This document shows, piece by piece, positions 34,371 through 44,794 of a stretch of 64,000 nt of DNA. The DNA is from Leptodactylus fallax (lineage: Eukaryota; Chordata; Amphibia; Anura; Leptodactylidae). Location: contig CAMRHE010000333.1 of the NCBI GenBank assembly GCA_947044405.1, positions 930,001-994,000 on the forward strand, written 5' to 3'. The notes beneath the pieces are model-generated. The model saw nothing but the letters and a program-made list of their open reading frames with translations. It made no database searches and was not told the DNA's origin. Made by a program: the position numbers and the translations under genes. The first letter of the stretch is position 1. Each line of letters opens with the position of its first letter.

Positions 34371-37135
34371 TACTCTCCCAGTCCTGGATCTTGGGAAGGT
34401 ATGCACATGCACACCTGTACATTTGCAGCAGGATTCGTGTTCACTTCTGCTAGTTAAGGCCTTTTATCCAGGCCTATCTACTGCATACCTTGCTGATATT
34501 AACTGTTGTCACTCATCAGGTGAACTGTGTTACTTTCTCCCAAATCTTGCACCACATAGAGCTACCATGACTCCTCTGTGATAAACATGCAGCAGATCAT
34601 CTGCCAGACAAGGTAAACTGTGTAATATCCAGACTTGTTGTTTGCAGGCATTGTATCAGTGGCGTAACTAGGAATGGCTGGGCCCCAAGGCGAACATTTG
34701 ACGTGGTGTCCATCTCAGGTACCAGCAAACAAATGGGGAAAAGGGGCTTCGACAATACAAAGAGGACCCTGAGCTACAGGTGCGTGAGAGTCCATCCCAG
34801 GGCTTCAACAAAAACATAATGGACTCCAGGGCACAGGTGCGTGAGTGTCCAAACCTGAAGCATGGGGAAATGACACAAGAGGATGAACTGTGGCAGTGTC
34901 CAATGTTCGCACTGTATGATGAACAACTGGGGTAGTGTCCACAAGTTCGGCACCAAGATAAAGGGGCAAAAACTTGGTGGCTATGTACAACCATAGGAGT
35001 CCAAGGAATCACTCCAGGGGTCACCCTGGAGGGCACAAACTTAGAGGATCACTCCAGATGGGCTGGAGGGCACAAATCTTGATCTCCCCAATCAGGTGTT
35101 ATTGGTGGCAGCCTCCTCACTGCTCAGCCTCTGCAGATGGTGGTTCACCTCTTGGGAGGTGAAGCTGGCATGGATGATGTTGATGGCTCAAGCAATCCGG
35201 ACATCTGTTGCAGCTCCTGGGCCAACTTCCTCTCCATGGCCTAGTAGAAGGTAGTCACGGTGGTCGGGGTCATGGTGCTTCTGTACACAGGTGGTTCGGC
35301 CTGCTGTGCAGCTGCTGGTGTCACAGAGTGACCTCCCCCAGAGATATGATCACCCTCTGAGATTATGATAGTACTCAGGACAGCAGGCAGTGATGAAGCA
35401 AGAGCAGGGCGTGGCGGTGATACTGATGCTGCAGGTGCAGCCCTGGAGTGAAGTGGAAGTGCCCAGAACCCCTTAAGGCCAGTCTTTTGGGTGAATTCAA
35501 CTTTTTCCCCTGGGTGTAAATTGTGTAGATGTTCTGGCAGCCCAGGTCTTTTTCAGCGTTGAGCATTCTCCGCTATAAATCCCCAGCCGGTTATCCGCTT
35601 AAAGTCCATGACTATGTCTCTACTCCAGTCAGCACCTCGCCCTCAAGAGGTGGCTCTCAACCAGCCCGTCGATGAATGCAAGCCTTCTCCTCCTCCACTT
35701 TTAACTGTTGGTGCCTGGCTAGAGAAGTAGTAGCCCTTCGGGCGCATACGTCAGGCAGTGGCACAGCAAACGATGTAACGGGGTCTCTGGCTGGAGTCCC
35801 GGGAACAGCTTTGTACTGTAGCCACTGGAATTTCCTCCATCATCTCCATAACCTCATGGTCTTCACCCCACAACCAGACCTCAGGGTTTTGGTTAATGCC
35901 ATTGACTGTCGTGGGTCATGACATGTTGCACAGCAGTATTCAGGAAATGTCGTCTGCTTGCAGTATACACACTTCCACAACTCTATCTCTCTCTGGAACT
36001 TTCCAGGGGATACTTTTTATAACTACTGGTGGCAGGTGCTAGCGGCAGATAGGGCAGTGGATAATCTGGACTCGCCCAAGATGGCAGCGCCCAGGAGGCT
36101 CCACTAACGCGGTTCTGTAGGAGGGGCCATCCCACTGACGTAGGTGGCTGTTGAATAGTTGCGTTTTGAAATCGGTAGGAGGAGCTTGTCCGTTTCTAGG
36201 CAGATTCCAGGTCTTCCCATCTGAGTGTTGTTTTGGTGGGCTGGCAGTTTAATCTCTGCAGAGCTGTAGACTTTTTGAATGTAGCATTTGTAATTCGAGA
36301 CTTGTGGTAACCCCATGCGGGATGGGCTATTGTGCACAGACGATGTCACAGCAGTAAACATAGTCCAATAATGGCTGACAGTCTCTGGCTTGCAAAAGTG
36401 GCTCAAACTTGGCATAACAGATGCAACAGTCCACAAAATGAATGCAAAGTTCCAGGCAGGCTAGTGACAAGCAACTCTCAGGCACATAGGATAGAGTCCA
36501 CAGCAAATCCACAAGTATAGTCTCTCAGACAGAGAGGAAACCTCTGCTGACTTTCTGTGAAAAGCTCTGCAGGAAAAACCATGATGTGTTGTCGCCGGTG
36601 TGGTCTCTCCAGACTTATATAGTCAGCTCCTGATTAATTGATTAATTAATAGATCTTAATTTCTGGTTATTAACCAGTCTCTAATCCCATGTGTGTTCTG
36701 CCTCCGGACTATAGGGAAAAGAAAATTTTGGTGGTATATACCTTTAAAATATATACCTTTAAAACGTTATACTGCAAAAACTTTATATATTTTATATATA
36801 TATTAAAAGGGTCTTTCAGGAGTGTTAAGGAGTTAGTGTCTTTATTTTCAGTGGACTGAACAAGTGTTCTTTCTTGTGCTCTCTTACATTTTTATGCATT
36901 ATGTGATTTTTCTTGTCAATGTGTCAACTTCTGCCTCTGACTTAGTTCAATTTGGTTTATGCTCTAGACTGTTTAATGGTACAAGAAATCTTGTCTTTCG
37001 TTAGTTTGGAACTGTTCACTTCAAGTGAAGTGAATTAAATTTTTTTTCTGCATTTGTAAAGTAACCCAAGTATCCTTGTCATTCTCCATATGATTACGTT
37101 GCCCTCACATGGTAAGATGTTGCATTGCATGTATG
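34371..37135 (-). mobile_element. truncated remains of a third LTR retroelement and other repeats
   Basis: On the minus strand a TATATAAG box (36614-36621) in an LTR-like context is followed, after ~1.3 kb, by a degenerate Gag-like start (ATG at 35273: MTPTTVTTFY, a TAG, then AMERKLAQELQQMS). The TATA core is shared with 20816-20935. No protease or reverse transcriptase follows, so if real the element is truncated. 34656-34690 (cagtggcgtaactaggaatg) looks like the end of an unrelated old DNA transposon. 36710-37135 is A/T-rich with nothing recognised. Confidence 0.45.
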
Positions 37136-37155
37136 TACAGTTAGGTCCATATATA

Positions 37156-38719
37156 CAGTCATGGCCAAAAGTTTTGAGAATGACACAAATATATTTTCAC
37201 ATGATCTGCTGCCCTCTGGTTTTTATGTGTGTTTGTCAGATGTTTTTATCACATACAGAAATATAATTGCATTCATATTATGAGTAACAGAAGCTTATAT
37301 TGACAGTTAGAATGAGTTAATGCAGCAAGTCAATATTTGCAGTGTTGACCCTTCTTCTTCAGGACCTCTGCAATTCTCCCTGGCATGCTCTCAATCAACT
37401 TCTGGACCAAATCCTGACTGATAGCAGTCCATTCTTGCAGAATCAATGCTTTAATTTTGTCTGAATTTGTTGGTTTTTGTTTGTCCACCCGTCTCTTGAT
37501 GATTGACCACAAGTTCTCAATGGGATTAAGATCTGGGGAGTTTCCAGGCCATGGACCCAAAATCTCTATGTTTTGTTCCCTGAGCCATTTAGTTATCACC
37601 TTTGCTTTATGGCAAGGTGCTCCATCATGCTGGAAAAGGCATTGTTGAGCGCCAAACTGCTCTTGGACGGTTGGGAGAAGTTGCTCTTGGAGGACATTCT
37701 GGTACCATTCTTTATTCATGGCTGTGTTTTTAGGCAAGACTGTGAGAGAGCCGATTCCCTTGGCTGAGAAGCAACCCCACACATGAATGGTTTCAGGATG
37801 CTTTACAGTTGGCATGAGACAAGACTGGTGGTAGTGCTCACCTCTTCTTCTCCGAATAAGCTGTTTTCCAGATGTTCCAAACAATCGAAAAGGGGATTCA
37901 TCAGAGAAAATGACTTTACCCCAGTCCTCAGCAGTCCACTCCCTGTACCTTTTGCAGAATATCAGTCTGTCCCTGATGTTTTTTCTGGAGAGAAGTGGCT
38001 TCTTTGCTGCCCTCCTTGAGACCAGGCCTTGCTCCAAGAGTCTCCGCCTCACAGTGCGTGCAGATGCACTCACACCTGCCTGCTGCCATTCCTCAGCAAG
38101 CTCTGCACTGCTGGTAGCCCGATCCCGCAGCTGAAACACTTTTAAGAGACGGTCCTGCCACTTGCTGGTCTTTCTTGGGCGCCCTGGAGCCTTTTTGGCA
38201 CCAATGGAACCTCTCTCCTTGAAGTTCTTGATGATGCGATAGATTGTTGACTGAGGTGCAATCTTTCTAGCTGCAATACTCTTCCCAGTTAGGCCATTTT
38301 TGTACAGTGCAATGATGACTGCACGTGTTTCTTTAGAGATAAGCATGGTTAACAGAAGAGAAACAATGATGGCAAGCACCAGCCTCCTTTTAAAGTGTCC
38401 AGTGGTGTCATTCTTACTTAATCATGACAGATTGATCTCCAGTCCTGTCCTCATCAACACCCACACCTGTGTTAATGGAGCAATCACTGAAACGATGTTA
38501 GGTGGTCCTTTTAAGGCAGGGCTGCAATGATGTTGAAATGTGTTTTGGGGGATAAAGTTCATTTTCTAGGCAAATATTGACTTTGCAAGTAATTGCTGTT
38601 AAGCTGATCACTCTTTATAACATTCTGGAGTATATGCAAATTGCCATTAGAAAAACTGAAGCAGTAGACTTTGTAAAAATTAATATTTGTATCATTCTCA
38701 AAACTTTTGGCCATGACTG
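37156..38719 (-). mobile_element. Tc1-like transposon, family A, apparently intact
   Basis: 1564 bp with ends cagtcatggccaaaagtttt and its complement, target TA at 37154-37155 and 38720-38721. It is nested in the family C element and encodes a complete transposase. The terminal repeats have inner copies of related motifs (such as 'gcaaatattgactttgcaag' near 38570, with 'aagtcaatatttgc' near 37328), which may be the inner binding repeats. Confidence 0.95.
37330..38346 (-). CDS. Tc1-like transposase, intact (338 aa)
   Basis: The start is ATG at 38346 (MLISKETRAV). The frame is open 11 codons further up, but that position is GTG and lies in the leader. Order: paired-like helix-turn-helix domains (residues 1-110) with the GRPRKTS hook motif, then a DD34E catalytic core with FSDESPFRLFG (~145), PETIHVWGCFSAKGIG (~190), QHDGAPCHKAK (~240) and SPDLNPIENLW (~272), ending KKKGQHCKY. 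It would cut the element out at its inverted repeats and insert it at TA. Length fits the family (~340 aa). No stops or shifts are present, unlike its sister at 21265-22275, so this could encode an active enzyme. Confidence 0.95.
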   Translation of the reverse strand: MLISKETRAVIIALYKNGLTGKSIAARKIAPQSTIYRIIKNFKERGSIGAKKAPGRPRKTSKWQDRLLKVFQLRDRATSSAELAEEWQQAGVSASARTVRRRLLEQGLVSRRAAKKPLLSRKNIRDRLIFCKRYREWTAEDWGKVIFSDESPFRLFGTSGKQLIRRRRGEHYHQSCLMPTVKHPETIHVWGCFSAKGIGSLTVLPKNTAMNKEWYQNVLQEQLLPTVQEQFGAQQCLFQHDGAPCHKAKVITKWLREQNIEILGPWPGNSPDLNPIENLWSIIKRRVDKQKPTNSDKIKALILQEWTAISQDLVQKLIESMPGRIAEVLKKKGQHCKY

Positions 38720-39061
38720 TATTTGGACACTGACACAAATTTTGTTTTTTTTACCTGTTTACTGAAACATATTCAAGTTATAGTTATATAATGGACATGG
38801 ACATAAAGTCCAGACTTTCAGCTTTCATTTGAGGGTATCCCCATTAAAATTGGATGAAAGGTTTAGGAGTTTCAGCTCCTTAACATGTGCCACCCTGTTT
38901 TTAAAGGGACCAAAAGTAATTGGACAATTGACTCTTGGGCTGTTTCATGGGCAGGTGTGGGCAATTACTTCGTTATGTCATTCTCAATTAAGCAGATAAA
39001 AGGCCCATAGTTGATTTGAGGTGTGGTGGTTGAATTTTGAAGATTTTGCTGTAAAGAAAAC

Positions 39062-40102
39062 ATGCGGTCAAAGGAGTTCTCCATGCAGGTGAAACAAGCC
39101 ATCCTTAAGCTGCAAAAACAGGAAAAACCCATCCGAGAAATTGCTACAATATTAGGAGTGACAAAAATCTACAGTTTGGTACATTGTGAGAAAGAAAGCA
39201 CTGGTGAACTCATCAATGCAAAAAGACCTGGGCGCCCACGAAGGACAACAGTGGTGGATGATCACAGAATAATTTCCATGGTGAAGAGAAACCCCTTCAC
39301 AACAGCCAACCAAGTGAACAACACACTCCAGGATGTAGGCGTATCTATATCCAAATCTACCATAAAGAGAAGACTGCATGAAAGTAAATACAGAGTGTTC
39401 ACTGCATGGTGCAAGCCACTCATAAGCCTCAAAAATAAGGCTAGATTGGACTTTGCTAAAAAAAAAAAAAACATCTAAAAAAGCCAGCACAGTTCTGGAA
39501 AAACATTCTTTGTACAGATGAAACCAAGATCAACCTCTCCCGGAATTATGGAAAGAAAAAAGTATGGTGAAGGCAAGGTACAGCTCATGATCCAAAGCTT
39601 ACCACATCATCTGTAAAACACGGCGGAGGCAGTGCGATGGCTTGGGCATGCATGGCTGCAAGTGGCATTGGGCCACTAGTGTTTATTGGTGATGTGACAC
39701 AGGACAGAATCAGCCGGATGAATTCTGAGGTATTCCGAGACATACCGTGTGCTCAAATCCAGCCAAATGCAGGCAAACTGATTGGTCGGCGTATCATAAT
39801 ACAGATGGACAATGACCCAAAACATAAAGCCAAAGTAACCCAGGAATTTATTAAAGGAAAGAAGTGGAATATTCTTGAATGACCAAGTCAGTCACTTGAT
39901 CTCAACCCAATTGAGCAGCATTTCACTTGTTAAAGACTAAACTTCAGACAGAAAGGCAACAAACAAACAGCAACTGAAAACCGCTGCAGTAAAGGCCTGG
40001 CAGAGCATTAAAAAGGAGGAAACACAGCGGCGTCTGGTGATGTCCATGAGTTCAAGACTTCAGCCAGTCATTGCCAACAAAGGGTTTTCAACCAAGTATT
40101 AG
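39062..40102 (+). pseudogene. decayed Tc1-like transposase, family C
   Basis: ATG at 39062 gives MRSKEFSMQVKQAILKLQ and a helix-turn-helix with KRPGRPRRTT, readable to LDFAKKK. A 14-base A run at ~39460-39473 then shifts the frame. The core resumes with AWACMAASGIGPLVFIGDV (~39637) and [11 protein letters not shown], hits a TGA near 39880 in place of the usual Trp, and fades to ...IANKGFSTKY, stop at 40100-40102. The first catalytic block (TDETKI near 39518) is only partly in frame. It is non-functional. Confidence 0.92.
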
Positions 40103-40359
40103 AAATTAACATTTTATTTACAATTATTTCATTTGTCCAATTACTTTTGAGCCCCTGAAATGCAGGGATTGTGTGTAATAAATGCTTTATAGTTCCTCAC
40201 ATTTTTATGCAGTCATTTTGTTCATCCCACTGAATTAAAGCTGAAAGCCTGAACTTCATCTGTATCTGAATTGTTTTGTTCAAAATTCATTGTGGTAATG
40301 TACAGAACCAAAACAAGAAAAATGTTGTCTGTGTCCAAATATTTATGGACCTAACTGTA

Positions 40360-42079
40360 TATTTACAATGTACTAGGCTGACACATATGTAAACAACTTG
40401 AATTAAATCGCTTTGGTTTCACGTGAGTTTAATATAGGATTCTATAAGATGTTAGAATAATGCGCTGAACTAGAGACATCATAGATTATTTTGGGTCCTT
40501 AGTGTGTGTTTCACTGTTTGTATTGTTTTAATACTGACTATTTCCATTTTCCAGCTTTATACTGAATACTTGGGAGATATTTTTCAGAAGTAGCTTCTGC
40601 TCTGGGTTTCTAGAAGAAGGGAGGAGCTAAATAGTTGTTAGGAAGACAGTGACTTTAGCCAGTGACTTATTGCCTGTTTGGCTCGGGAAGTGTTCTCAAC
40701 CTTTTCAAGTCAAGTACCCCCTCGTGAAAAAATTTTCAACCGAGTACCCCAAAGGATAATGGTCATGCCACAGACCCTGCTACCAAACTCATGTGGGGAA
40801 GAAAAATTGTCATTTATAGTGTGGCATGCTTTTGCTTGTGGGGGCACCTGTGGCAGGTACACATTAAAAATTCTGAGGGTATTTTTGCTTCCCACAAGCT
40901 ATCACTCATAGATCAGAAGATGTCTGTCTATTCGGCCTGTCTACTCCTCTCTCTGCTGAGCTTATGTCTGCCTCTGTTTGGCAGCCACTGTGCCTCATGA
41001 TTTGAAGATGGTGGGTGAACCTGAGCACTCACTAAATCTGTCACTTCCAGAGCAGTGGTTCTCGGTACGGTACACATACTTCAGGTTGAGAACCACTGGG
41101 CAAGGGTACATATTGACCAAAGATTGCTGTGTTTCCCTACGACTCCTTCACTCACATCAGTGAATGGCGTCGTATTGCAAATCGAGGGTGCTGCAACTGT
41201 TGCAAAAAAGTGAAGTAATGTTAGACTGTTTTGCAACTAGAAGCTGTGGTATTGCACCCTTGGGGTTGCAATGTGCAATGGTTACAATATGGGAGACACC
41301 AGTGCATCAGGGACAGTTGAGTAAGGGCTTTTTATTTTTTACAATTTCCCTGGCCCTGGCCTCCTTGTTCAAAATCTGTATATTCTGGACAAACTCTTTG
41401 AGGGAAAATATGCTTTTGGGGGTTGTGGCTGAACTCCATTTTGGTTCTTGCACACCAGCCATGCATCACAATCACTTCACTACTGTGCCTGTAAGAGGAT
41501 TTGGCACCAAAAGCCACAGGGACCAGTGTAGCCACCAGCTTGGGCCTACTCCTAACTGGGCCATTTCCACACTGCTAGCCGATGGGCATTGCATATTGAC
41601 AACACATAGTGAACCACAGCAGTTTTCTTTACATTAAAATAAGTATGTCTGGTCTAAAATGTCTCCCAAACCAGTAATGGTGTCATATAGGGTCCTTTAA
41701 TACGAGCAGAAACACAAATTTGTGGTCAGAAACTGATGAAGCAATATATGGATAATCATTTTATAGATATGGATATGTAAATCAACCTGCAATTGCACCA
41801 GGGACAGGGCCTGATTTGCCAGAAACTGGCAGAGGCTGAAAATGTAAATCATAGCTAATAGGGTGGTTTTGGACCTATACAAGTGTGCCCCTTGTATAGA
41901 CATGTCTTTAACCCCACCCAATCCTTGTCCATGCACACCTAATTCTACAAAGTCCACTTTGTGCCCCCACAGCAACACAGAATCTGCTTATACAGCCTCT
42001 TCTATAGTTCCTACAGTCTTTCTGTCCTTCTCCAACATAGGTAAATTACACCAGTGTAAAAAAAAAAATAAAAAAATAT
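40360..42079. other. gene-free region with a hAT-type hairpin
   Basis: No gene was recognised. 41053-41098 is a short inverted repeat, cagtggttctc ... gagaaccactg, the kind of end found on hAT transposons. A related 'gtgttctcaacctttt' occurs at 40691. The intervening ~350 bp may be one non-autonomous element. Confidence 0.5.
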
Positions 42080-42080
42080 G

Positions 42081-42127
<47 letters not shown>
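42080..42127. repeat. (TA)n microsatellite next to a T run
   Basis: About 20 TA dinucleotides run into a T run to ~42142. The sequence after it (gttcaccatacgggataaat) looks like the end of a dispersed repeat but was not identified. Confidence 0.9.
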
Positions 42128-42142
<15 letters not shown>

Positions 42143-44189
42143 AATTTTATTTTTTAACGTTCACCATACGGGATAAATAACGCTATTTTTGGATAGTGGG
42201 GACTATACTATACGCTCATAGTGTTTTAAATTAAAGTGTTTTTTTTTTGTTTTTTTTTATCTGTCCCAGAACGAGGGATCTGATGATCCCCAGACCAATG
42301 TACTGAAATACATTGTATTGCAGTACATCACACATAGACTCCCTATCTGTAATACTACTGGCTGCCATGGCAACCCCTCGGACCACGAGATGAGATCGAT
42401 ATCCTCGCGAAGAGGTGTACCAGAGGGATGGCAATCTTGCCCGAGTCTCAGTTGCCTCTGAGCCAGGTTATAAGATCAGTATCCATATTTTAAGCAAGGC
42501 CAGGAACCTCAGTCTGCTCAGGTTGGGGACTGTAATATAAATCCAAGTAATAGTTCACTGGATGAAGAAACTGGCAAGGATTCATCTGGAACAAAAATGT
42601 GATAGAGATTAAACCAGGGTATGATCAGATGGTCAGATAAGTTTTCTTCTGCCATGGAATAAACCACAAATGGTATATGTATATATTAAAAACACATCTG
42701 AAAAATCTGAGACCTTTGTCCAGCAAAAATATCTGTGTTAGAGGAAATATTTTCACTTCAAGATAAGCAAAATTTATTTGCTATCAGTACTACAATACTA
42801 AAAATCAATACCAAAATACTAATCCTACTAATACCAGGAAATTTATACAGTAAAAGCTGCATTAGCTTTTACTTGTAACTATTGTGTGTGAATTCATAGG
42901 AGGAAATGAGGAATACAAACAGAAATGTCTTATTGGAAAGTTCATCTCTGCCATGTCTAACAGTGGATATGTGGAGGACCTGGCACTGACATCCAAGTAT
43001 CGTACATCCCGTACCAAAGAAACCTTTTGGAGGATGTAATTGTACCTGATAGGACTGTAGTCTATTCATTACAACAGGATATTGATATTTCCCAAGAGAA
43101 GTTTCCAATTTCCCTATACCTGAGAGAAGGTATAAGAAATGGTTTGTTTCTTGCCGACCACACTCCTAGAGGTTAAGACCTATTTGTTTGACTAGAATTT
43201 TCACTTGAAGAGATACAAATGGAAACGGATATCCCTAAATATAATAAAGAATGGCAGAGAATGGAAAAAGATAGGACAGGGACACGGTTAACTTGTTTTT
43301 CCTTATATTTTCTATTTCTTATAGGTTAATTCTTTACCTTTGTCATTTTTGGGATTACCTTTGTATGGGCGAGCTGTCGCAGACACTAGAAGGGACGCGC
43401 AATGTGCTGGTAAGTTATTGGATGTAGTGCCCTTTAACTCTTGCTAGTATTCACCATGCTCTGAGGAAGTCACATGACTGAGGAAACACATTGTAGAAGG
43501 AGACCTGTCACTCCTGCATGCTAAGAATATCGACTCGCGCTTGTTTAATTGAATTACTGCATTGGCTAAGATTGGGACCTGCCCGTGGCACATATAACAT
43601 ATGCGTCATCTTTTGCTTTATCTGCTTCATCTGGCATTTATGAAGTATAATTCTGATAGCATAATTAATCCTACTACCAACTATGCAGACCTGTTTTTGT
43701 TGACCCAGAGAAAATTTATGGATGAGCCCCTTTTAGAGGGTGGTACTGTAAGGTGGTGACAGCCACCCCTTTTCACAGGCTTAGCCTGAAGTGGGTGTTT
43801 GACATGAAAGTCCCTACTGGTACTGTTATGGTTATTGCTGTGTTTTTTGTGCGTTATATTGTATATGTCACTGTTCATACTGATAATTCATTGCGCTGTA
43901 TTTGCATGCTACTGCCACTATTGTTGAGTCCTCGCGCCACTTTCCATCCCGGCGTTCTGGGTGCAGGATGGCAAGATGATTCCTTAAACAGGCATAACAC
44001 AGTTGTGGGCCCTGCACTAAACTTTTACACTGGGGCCCGAAAGCATGGTCTCTGCAGGAGAATACACTGCACAAGTTGTACAGTAACAACATAAATCTTT
44101 TTTTTTTTTTTTCAGAGATGAGAATAAATATTAACTTTATATTACTGTATTAGCTACCAAAACCTAAGTGCACACAGACCACAGCAGAA
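42143..44189. other. gene-free region 3' of fnip1
   Basis: No exon, RNA gene or intact transposon was recognised. In mammals RAPGEF6 lies on this side of FNIP1; none of its exons is visible here, which may reflect expansion by repeats. An 18-base T run (~44097-44114) marks the right part. Confidence 0.5.
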
Positions 44190-44755
44190 AGAAATATTGA
44201 CAAGACTGGTATTTATTGCACAAGAGTTGCCCATAAAATTGGGTTTAGTAATATAATACAGTGCATATTATGGAAAAATATTTACAATACAGGAAGACGG
44301 CTCTGTACAGTATACACAAGATTCATCCACGTCATTTAAGTAAGCAAACAGACAATTCCACTAGTGCTTTCCAGGAGGAGAAGATATTACACACATGCAG
44401 CATGAGCGGGTATTTTCTTACAGGAATTTAAGACAAATGATCCAGAATTTGGTCAAGGGCAGGAGCCTGTACAACCTGCGCTGAACATGACTACAGAAGG
44501 TAAGATCTAGACTCTTTTTGCCTATTAATGTCTTTTTATTGGTTAACATAATTGTAGAACACAAAAGAGAAGACAGTAAGTGGTTAAACCATGTAGACCA
44601 ATAACGCTCAGTGAAGCAGATCATCTTTCCACATCGCAAAATATGAATTTTTCCAAAGTCTTATTAATTTTATGTAGTAAACGGAAAGTAATGTAACTTG
44701 AGGAAGACCCAGGGATCAATCTGCATCTTATCATAAAATATACTGACATCAAATA

Positions 44756-44794
<39 letters not shown>

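Larger units (their letters stand above)
37138..40357 (+). mobile_element. Tc1-like transposon, family C, with a nested Tc1 insertion
   Basis: It begins cagttaggtccatatata and ends ...tatttatggacctaactg, flanked by TA (37136-37137 and 40358-40359). Within its left inverted repeat, at a TA, lies the family A element 37156-38719. Without that insert it is ~1.65 kb. The transposase on the plus strand is decayed, so it is older than the insert. Confidence 0.93.

Noticed and set aside
34668..35036. 122-aa Cys/Ser-rich minus-strand ORF as a gene
   Set aside because: It overlaps other frames of repeat-derived sequence, shows no known domain, and contains short internal duplications (gtgcgtgag...gtcc).
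38347..38379. Start of the intact Tc1 transposase at 38379
   Set aside because: That codon is GTG; ATG at 38346 matches the start of the sister copy (22275) and the family length.
44758..44788. A31 run read as the poly(A) tail of a processed pseudogene
   Set aside because: No coding or SINE-like sequence precedes it; it is more likely a simple repeat in the inferred 3' UTR.
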